This document shows positions 53,077-58,318 of a DNA stretch of 64,000 nucleotides, piece by piece. Both the position numbers and the translations under genes were made by a program. The stretch's first letter is position 1. Every line of letters begins with the position of its first letter. This DNA comes from Prevotella sp. (GTDB taxonomy: Bacteria > Bacteroidota > Bacteroidia > Bacteroidales > Bacteroidaceae). Under the pieces are notes generated by a model, which worked only from the letters and a program-made list of their open reading frames with translations, was not told the origin of the DNA and made no database searches. The DNA is taken from the NCBI GenBank assembly GCA_016291495.1, contig JAEEXI010000003.1:124001-188000 (forward strand). Direction: 5' to 3'.

Positions 53077-53086
53077 GAAGTAAGAG
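53073..53086 (+). repeat. Two heptamer units at the dprA-dus junction
   Basis: GTAAGAA GTAAGAG includes the dprA stop codon and ends 3 bp before the next ATG (53089). Confidence 0.55.
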
Positions 53087-53088
53087 TC

Positions 53089-54039
53089 ATGAAGATAGGC
53101 AATATAGAACTGGGAGAGCATCCTGTATTCCTGGCTCCCATGGAGGACGTGACGGATATTGGGTTCAGACTGTTATGTAAACGGTTTGGAGCCTCAATGG
53201 TATATACGGAATTCGTTTCTGCTGAGGCACTGGTAAGAGACGTGAAGTCGACCGTTCAAAAATTGACGATAGCTGACGAGGAGCGTCCTGTAGGGATTCA
53301 GATCTATGGAAGGGATGTCGATGCGATGGTAGAGGCTGCGAAAATCGTAGAGCAGGCTCGTCCGGATGTCATCGACTTGAATTTCGGTTGTCCTGTAAAG
53401 AAGGTTGCTGGAAAAGGAGCCGGTGCAGGGATGCTACAAAACATCCCTAAGATGCTGGAAATCACTCGGAAGGTGGTAGATGCCGTCAAGCTACCAGTGA
53501 CAGCAAAGACACGATTGGGATGGAATGCGGAACAGCTGATTATCACGGAATTGGCAGAACAACTGCAAGACTGTGGCATTCAAGCACTGACCATTCATGG
53601 ACGTACTCGCTCACAGATGTATACGGGAGAGGCCGACTGGACCCTCATCGGAGAGGTAAAGAAGAATCCACGCATCCATATACCCATCATCGGCAACGGT
53701 GATATCAAGTCCTTGGAGGATGCCGACCGGGCATTTAACACCTATGGTGTGGACGCTGTGATGATTGGACGAGCTACCTTCGGATGTCCGTGGATTTTCA
53801 GTCGAAAGGAACTGACACTCGACGAAAAGATTGATGTGTTAGAAGAACAATTACGAATCAACGTAGAGCGGATCGATGAGTATCGGGGTATCCTGCATAC
53901 TCGCCGTCATCTGGCAGCATCACCCGTTTTCAAAGGCATACCCAATTTCCGCCAAACCCGTATTGCGATGTTGAGAGCAGAAACAGTAGAAAGCCTTGTC
54001 GGTATTTTGGAGAAATGTAGAGAGGAATTAAGAGGTTAA
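53089..54039 (+). CDS. dusB: tRNA-dihydrouridine synthase, DusB family
   Basis: A 316-residue FMN-dependent TIM-barrel enzyme. It has APMEDVTDIGFR (~16), the catalytic Cys in LNFGCPVKKVAGKGAG (~98-112), TAKTRLGW, TIHGRTRSQMYTGEADW (~165) and the FMN phosphate site IPIIGNGDI and DAVMIGRATFG. It reduces specific uridines in tRNA. The bacterial subfamily is best called DusB from length and sequence, with some uncertainty. A terminator follows at 54064. Confidence 0.9.
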   Translation: MKIGNIELGEHPVFLAPMEDVTDIGFRLLCKRFGASMVYTEFVSAEALVRDVKSTVQKLTIADEERPVGIQIYGRDVDAMVEAAKIVEQARPDVIDLNFGCPVKKVAGKGAGAGMLQNIPKMLEITRKVVDAVKLPVTAKTRLGWNAEQLIITELAEQLQDCGIQALTIHGRTRSQMYTGEADWTLIGEVKKNPRIHIPIIGNGDIKSLEDADRAFNTYGVDAVMIGRATFGCPWIFSRKELTLDEKIDVLEEQLRINVERIDEYRGILHTRRHLAASPVFKGIPNFRQTRIAMLRAETVESLVGILEKCREELRG

Positions 54040-54063
54040 GACGTCTAATAAAAACGAAATGAA

Positions 54064-54095
54064 AATCCCTGCAAGTCTTTCGGCTGGCAGGGATT
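54064..54095. terminator. Bidirectional terminator between dusB and the small minus-strand gene
   Basis: AATCCCTGC (54064-54072) pairs with GCAGGGATT (54087-54095), with pyrimidine-rich sequence after it on the plus strand and a T-rich run (TTCATTTCGTTTTTATT) after it on the minus strand. Confidence 0.75.
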
Positions 54096-54141
54096 CTTCT
54101 ATCCTCTCAATCTTTCTAACTTTCAAAAACAGGCTCGCTGC

Positions 54142-54207
54142 TTATTTCTTAATCATTGAAATAGCTTTGGAAGCGAGCGAAACGACGACATAATTCAAAA
54201 TAATCAT
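54142..54207 (-). CDS. Candidate 21-residue hydrophobic cationic peptide
   Basis: ATG at 54207 to TAA at 54142 encodes MIILNYVVVSLASKAISMIK plus a final K. It has a hydrophobic first half and a basic end, like small membrane peptides, type I toxins or leader peptides. Support comes from its own complete transcription unit: -33 TTTG and -7 TAATTTTGC with 20-bp spacing (54296-54264), a TGTGTGCGAACACA dyad in the promoter spacer, a GGAAGAAG ribosome site just upstream, and a terminator hairpin 47 bp downstream. It matches no family I recognise. It could also be a non-coding RNA with a chance frame. Confidence 0.5.
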   Translation of the reverse strand: MIILNYVVVSLASKAISMIKK

Positions 54208-54263
54208 AATCTTCTTCCTTTTTAATGTTATACCTGAAATCTTCTTTTTTGTCTTTTGACGAT

Positions 54264-54296
54264 GCAAAATTACTGATTGTGTGCGAACACAGCAAA
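54264..54296 (-). promoter_or_regulatory. Promoter with embedded palindrome for the 21-codon gene
   Basis: Minus strand TTTG (54296-54293), N20, TAATTTTGC (54272-54264). The spacer contains TGTG-N6-CACA (54278-54291), the half-site pattern of CRP/FNR-family operators. Confidence 0.6.
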
Positions 54297-54376
54297 TGTT
54301 TTTACTAAAAATATTCAGAAAATATAATCTTCTTGATATAGGTCAAAGAAAGAATGAGGAAAGAGGGAAGAAACGC

Positions 54377-54859
54377 TTACTTATTCTTTAGATAGGTAGC
54401 AAAAATACGGGCAGCACTTTCTACTTTAGCAGCACAAGGGCGCGTCTTGTAATATTCAGCAGTACGAGGGGAGGCTATATAACTGGAGACGGCTTTTTCA
54501 TTGCCCTTTAATCCTAATATCTCCGCACAAATCAGACTACCATTTTCCTGCTTCGACAGGTTGAGCAATTCTTGAACGACTTTGTAACATGCCGATTTCC
54601 CCTCACGATCAGAGCCTTCCGTCTGTCCACAGTCCAAGCCTACTAGCATGACAATGCCCGACACAGCACCGCACATCATCCTCATACGACCCACGCCACC
54701 GCCAAAGCCTGCAGATACCCGTAATGCCGTCTGCTTATCCATACCGTACAAATCAGCAAAGGCAGCCACTACACTCTGACAACAGCCGTAACCCTCCATG
54801 AAATAATCGACAGCCCGATTCACACGCTCCTCCAGTTCCTCTTTAGAAGCCTCAGTCAT
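54377..54859 (-). CDS. C_GCAxxG_C_C family redox-type protein
   Basis: 160 residues from ATG 54859; ATG 54880 and GTG 54898 are possible earlier starts. Conserved cysteines of the family appear in EGYGCCQSVVAAF, RMRMMCGAVSGIVMLVGLDC and KSACYKVVQEL, then LICAEILG and RPCAAKVESAARIFA. The family is membrane-associated or metal/redox-linked in anaerobes, function unproven. Its start region is a heptamer array that also provides an AAGGAG ribosome site 4 bp before the chosen ATG. Confidence 0.82.
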   Translation of the reverse strand: MTEASKEELEERVNRAVDYFMEGYGCCQSVVAAFADLYGMDKQTALRVSAGFGGGVGRMRMMCGAVSGIVMLVGLDCGQTEGSDREGKSACYKVVQELLNLSKQENGSLICAEILGLKGNEKAVSSYIASPRTAEYYKTRPCAAKVESAARIFATYLKNK

Positions 54860-54887
54860 CTTACTCCTTACCTCTTCCATCTTACAT
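54853..54887 (-). repeat. Heptamer array at the 5' end of the C_GCAxxG_C_C gene
   Basis: Plus strand CAGTCAT CTTACTC, CTTACCT CTTCCAT and CTTACAT, 5 units. On the coding strand it offers ATG codons at 54880 and 54859 and an AAGGAG between them. Confidence 0.8.
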
Positions 54888-55012
54888 CTATTTGTCACAT
54901 TCAGATGACAAAGTTACAAAGAATTTAGTAGTACGGCAAATATCGGTCATTTTTCTTAGTTAATTGTTCTTAAATAAAGGATTTTTGTTTTGGATAGTTG
55001 AAATTATCAGCG

Positions 55013-55021
55013 TAATTTTGC
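55013..55021 (+). promoter_or_regulatory. -7 element of the Fe-S scaffold operon
   Basis: TAATTTTGC with TTTTGG about 20 bp upstream (54987-54992). The ATG is 41 bp downstream. Confidence 0.65.
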
Positions 55022-55062
55022 AAAATATACATCATTTCATAATTAATTAATTAGAAATAACA

Positions 55063-55764
55063 ATGATTTATTCAAAAGAAGTTGAAAACATGTGTAGCGT
55101 TTGCAAGGGCGCTTACCATGGTCCTGCACCCATTCCCGAGGAGGGCAAATGGATTCAGGCAAAGGAGATTAAGGACATTTCTGGTTACACCCACGGTATC
55201 GGCTGGTGTGCACCTCAGCAGGGTGCCTGCAAGCTGTCGCTGAACGTGAAGGACGGTGTAATTCAGGAGGCTCTGGTGGAGACTATCGGTTGCACAGGTA
55301 TGACTCACTCAGCTGCTATGGCTTCTGAGATTCTGCCTGGTAAGACCATTCTCGAGGCGCTGAACACCGACCTCGTTTGCGACGCCATCAACACCGCTAT
55401 GCGCGAGCTCTTCCTGCAGATTGTCTATGGCCGCACACAGAGTGCTTTCTCTGAGGGTGGTCTGGCTATCGGTGCTGGTCTGGAGGACCTCGGCAAGGGT
55501 CTTCGTTCACAGACTGGCACACTTTATGGCACTGTTGCCAAGGGTACACGTTACCTGGAGCTCACTGAGGGTTACATCACCAAGATGTATCTCGACAGCA
55601 ACAACGAGGTTTGCGGTTACGAGTATGTACACCTGGGCAAGATGATGGAAGCCATCAAGAACGGTATGGATGCCAATGAGGCTATGAAGAAGAACACCGG
55701 TTCTTACGGTCGTACGACTGAGGAGCAGGGTGCAGTAAAGGCTATTGACCCACGTAAAGAATAA
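55063..55764 (+). CDS. Iron-sulfur cluster scaffold-like protein (NifU/IscU-related) paired with GGGtGRT
   Basis: A 233-residue cytoplasmic protein with cysteines in NMCSVCKGAYHGPAP (~8), CAPQQGACKLSL (~48), ETIGCTGMTHSAAMASE (~72) and DLVCDAIN (~107), an IscU/NifU-N-like arrangement. It is always found next to GGGtGRT proteins in the genomes I know, so a joint role in a metal-cluster or anaerobic enzyme is inferred. Codon use is extremely biased, implying strong expression. A good SD links it to the downstream gene. Confidence 0.82.
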   Translation: MIYSKEVENMCSVCKGAYHGPAPIPEEGKWIQAKEIKDISGYTHGIGWCAPQQGACKLSLNVKDGVIQEALVETIGCTGMTHSAAMASEILPGKTILEALNTDLVCDAINTAMRELFLQIVYGRTQSAFSEGGLAIGAGLEDLGKGLRSQTGTLYGTVAKGTRYLELTEGYITKMYLDSNNEVCGYEYVHLGKMMEAIKNGMDANEAMKKNTGSYGRTTEEQGAVKAIDPRKE

Positions 55765-55770
55765 AGGAGG
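55763..55770 (+). promoter_or_regulatory. Strong Shine-Dalgarno before the GGGtGRT gene
   Basis: AAAGGAGG, 8 bp before the ATG at 55779. Such near-complete SD sequences are uncommon in this phylum, where many genes lack one. Confidence 0.7.
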
Positions 55771-55778
55771 ATACGACT

Positions 55779-56795
55779 ATGATTAGAAAAGTACAGTTTG
55801 AGAGTCAGGAGCGCCGTATCAACCAGGTTCTTGCTGCTCTGAAGGAGAATGGCATCAACTCTATCGAGGAGGCCAACGAGATTTGTGAGAAGGCAGGCGT
55901 GGATCCTTACCAGATGTGTGAGGACACCCAGCGTATCTGCTTCGAGAATGCTAAGTGGGCATACGTTTGCGGTGCAGCTATCGCTATCAAGAAGGGCGTA
56001 AAGACTGCTGCTGACGCTGCCGAGGCTATCGGTATCGGTCTGCAGAGCTTCTGCATCCCCGGTTCTGTTGCTGACGATCGTAAGGTAGGTATCGGTCACG
56101 GTAACCTCGCTGCCCGTCTGCTCCGCGAGGAGACTGAGTGCTTCGCCTTCCTGGCAGGTCACGAGTCTTTCGCTGCTGCTGAGGGTGCTATCAAGATTGC
56201 CGAGATGGCTAACAAGGTTCGCCAGAAGCCTCTGCGCGTTATCCTGAACGGTCTTGGCAAGGACGCTGCCCAGATCATCAGCCGTATCAACGGTTTCACC
56301 TATGTACAGACTCAGTTCGACTACTTCACCTCTGAGCTGAAGGTGGTGAAGGAAGTTGCTTATGGCAACAACCCCAGCCGTCTGAAGGTAAAGTGCTATG
56401 GTGCTGACGATGTTCGCGAGGGTGTCGCTATCCTGTGGAAGGAGAACGTTGACGTGTCTATCACGGGTAACTCAACGAACCCCACTCGTTTCCAGCACCC
56501 CGTAGCAGGTACTTACAAGAAGGAGCGCGTGCTCGCTGGCAAGCCCTACTTCTCAGTAGCTTCCGGTGGTGGTACGGGTCGTACCCTGCACCCAGACAAC
56601 ATGGCTGCCGGTCCTGCTTCTTACGGTATGACTGACACCCTGGGTCGTATGCACTCTGACGCTCAGTTCGCAGGTTCTTCTTCTGTTCCTGCTCACGTTG
56701 AGATGATGGGCTTCCTGGGTATTGGTAACAACCCAATGGTAGGTGCTACTGTAGCTATCGCCGTAGCTATCGACCTCGCCCTGAACAAGAAGTAA
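55779..56795 (+). CDS. GGGtGRT protein
   Basis: A 338-residue protein named after its motif, seen here as VASGGGTGRTLHPDNMAAG (~262-280). Other conserved parts are IGHGNLAARLLREETECFAF (~107), FLAGHESFAAAEGAIKIAE, LNGLGKDAAQIISRINGFTY and a C-terminal MMGFLGIGNNPMVGATVAIA. The biochemical function is not established. It forms a two-gene operon with the Fe-S scaffold-like protein, has the same strong codon bias, and is closed by a terminator. Confidence 0.9.
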   Translation: MIRKVQFESQERRINQVLAALKENGINSIEEANEICEKAGVDPYQMCEDTQRICFENAKWAYVCGAAIAIKKGVKTAADAAEAIGIGLQSFCIPGSVADDRKVGIGHGNLAARLLREETECFAFLAGHESFAAAEGAIKIAEMANKVRQKPLRVILNGLGKDAAQIISRINGFTYVQTQFDYFTSELKVVKEVAYGNNPSRLKVKCYGADDVREGVAILWKENVDVSITGNSTNPTRFQHPVAGTYKKERVLAGKPYFSVASGGGTGRTLHPDNMAAGPASYGMTDTLGRMHSDAQFAGSSSVPAHVEMMGFLGIGNNPMVGATVAIAVAIDLALNKK

Positions 56796-56812
56796 ATATT
56801 CCGTTTCAAAGT

Positions 56813-56847
56813 AAAAAGCCCGCCAGTTTTCTGGCGGGCCTTTTTTA
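56813..56847. terminator. Bidirectional terminator between GGGtGRT and the pseudouridine synthase
   Basis: GCCCGCCAG (56818-56826), TTTT loop, CTGGCGGGC (56831-56839), flanked by AAAAA on the left and TTTTTT on the right. Confidence 0.92.
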
Positions 56848-56860
56848 TTAAATGTAAACA

Positions 56861-58237
56861 TCAAAAAGGAGGTGGCGAGACTACATGCATCTCTTGACCA
56901 GTGACAGGATGGCGAAACCAAATCTGTTCCGCATGCAGATACAGGCGGTCAGCCTTCGTTCCATAAAGTTCATCACCCTTGATGGGTCTGCCGAGTCCCT
57001 CCGGATGGGCACAATGGATACGTAACTGATGGGTACGTCCCGTCTGGGGATAGAGCGCAACAAGGGAAGGTCCCTCCCCTTCTCCCTCCCGAGGGAGAGG
57101 AATATCTGAAAGGAACTCGTAGTCGGTCACCGCCCGCTTGCCGTGTTCCATATCCACCATCTGACGGGGACGATTCATCGGATCAGGACGCAGAGGCAAT
57201 GAGATGCGCCCACATCCCCCTTCCCTCGGGAAGGTTCTGGAGAGGGGTTCCAGCATCGCGATGTATTTCTTCTTCACCTCATGCTTCACGAACTGCTCCT
57301 GTAGAGAACGATAGACTTCCAGTGACTTCGCCACGATGAGCAAACCAGAAGTATACATATCCAGACGATGAGCAACCATCGCATCCGGATAACGCTGTCG
57401 CATGATGGTCTCCACACTATCTTGCTCGATATTCCCCGGCGTACTCAGCATTCCCGAAGGCTTATCAACAACCAACAGGAAGTCGTCCTCATAAACCGTC
57501 TTCATCTCCAGATGTGGAAGACCTTGAGTCTCAGGATTCTCCTCTACATCAAGTCCTTGCATCATCCATGTAAGGATGGGCTTACACTTCCCTCTGCAGG
57601 CAGGATAGTAATTGCCATGTTGGCGCAACTCCTCCTTGGTAGACTGTCCCCACCAAAATTCTGCCATACATACCGGTTTCAGTCCCTGCTGATAGGCATA
57701 CTGCAAAAGCTTAGGGGCGCAGCAGTCACCAGTACCACCCGGAGGCAATGGGAACTTAGCCCTCAATTTGGGGCGGTCGTAATAGTCCTGCCAAATATCC
57801 ACCAAGTCCTTCATCTCACCCCGTGCGTTTAGTAACTGGTATTGGTGGAACAGCCACAGCTGCAATTCCTGCGACAACTCTTTGGTGCTAGCATCACTAG
57901 ACGATCTGGATATCCTGGATATCTCCCTCTCCACGGTCTTGAAATGTCCGTCTGGCTGTTGGGCGTCATAGACAGGCGGCACAAAAAATTCCCAATCATT
58001 CCTGCCTGCCAACAAGCCACTATAGGCTGCGAGATACCCCATCTCCCCCTCACGCTCCACCACGAGCACGCCAAACATCTTCCCATGGTCAGCATCCTCC
58101 TTGATTTCCTCATGGGCGGCAATATACTCCTGCACCTCCTTCGCTGCCAACTGGCACAGCGGATGCGGCTCATAACAAAAGGGATAGGTAAACCTCTCCG
58201 GCTTCTGAATCGTCGTATATAATGGGTGCAGTCTCAT
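56861..58237 (-). CDS. RluA-family pseudouridine synthase with N-terminal extension
   Basis: 458 residues from ATG 58237. Residues 1-~240 are an extension found in Bacteroidota members (PFCYEPHPLCQLAAKEVQEY, KMFGVLVVERE). The catalytic RluA domain follows, with MLSTPGNIEQDSVETIM, the catalytic Asp in VAHRLDMYTSGLLIVAK (~293-309), and ALYPQTGRTHQLRIHCAHPE near the C terminus. It isomerises uridine in rRNA or tRNA. Three repeat insertions lie in it: a 9-bp array (~103-117) and two short GC-rich palindromes (~335-339 and ~380-386). The -7 box is only 7 bp from the start. Confidence 0.88.
   Translation of the reverse strand: MRLHPLYTTIQKPERFTYPFCYEPHPLCQLAAKEVQEYIAAHEEIKEDADHGKMFGVLVVEREGEMGYLAAYSGLLAGRNDWEFFVPPVYDAQQPDGHFKTVEREISRISRSSSDASTKELSQELQLWLFHQYQLLNARGEMKDLVDIWQDYYDRPKLRAKFPLPPGGTGDCCAPKLLQYAYQQGLKPVCMAEFWWGQSTKEELRQHGNYYPACRGKCKPILTWMMQGLDVEENPETQGLPHLEMKTVYEDDFLLVVDKPSGMLSTPGNIEQDSVETIMRQRYPDAMVAHRLDMYTSGLLIVAKSLEVYRSLQEQFVKHEVKKKYIAMLEPLSRTFPREGGCGRISLPLRPDPMNRPRQMVDMEHGKRAVTDYEFLSDIPLPREGEGEGPSLVALYPQTGRTHQLRIHCAHPEGLGRPIKGDELYGTKADRLYLHAEQIWFRHPVTGQEMHVVSPPPF
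57081..57098 (-). repeat. GC-rich palindrome inside the pseudouridine synthase gene (first)
   Basis: TCTCCCTC, CC, GAGGGAGA: an 8-bp perfect stem with 2-base loop, within a CCCTCCCCTTCTCCC-rich stretch. It encodes LPREGEGEGP in a loop before the conserved ALYPQTGRTHQL. Confidence 0.8.
57219..57234 (-). repeat. GC-rich palindrome inside the pseudouridine synthase gene (second)
   Basis: CCTTCCC, TC, GGGAAGG: a 7-bp perfect stem with 2-base loop. It encodes SRTFPREGG, sharing PREG with the other palindrome 120 bp away. Confidence 0.8.
57885..57929 (-). repeat. 9-bp repeat array inside the pseudouridine synthase gene
   Basis: Plus strand GTGCTAGCA TCACTAGAC, GATCTGGAT ATCCTGGAT: CTRG recurs every 9 bp. 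It encodes EISRISRSSSDAS; the CTAG theme resembles the miaB array. Confidence 0.65.
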
Positions 58238-58244
58238 TTCATTT

Positions 58245-58253
58245 GCAAAAATA
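58245..58253 (-). promoter_or_regulatory. -7 element close to the pseudouridine synthase start
   Basis: TATTTTTGC on the minus strand, 7 bp before the ATG at 58237, so the mRNA leader should be almost absent. Confidence 0.55.
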
Positions 58254-58276
58254 CGCTTTTTTTTTAGATATTGTTG

Positions 58277-58285
58277 TATCTTTGC
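58277..58285 (+). promoter_or_regulatory. -7 element of the pectate lyase gene
   Basis: TATCTTTGC, 33 bp before the ATG at 58319. Confidence 0.6.
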
Positions 58286-58318
58286 ACCCGAAAACTGCAA
58301 ACTAAAACAAATAACATA

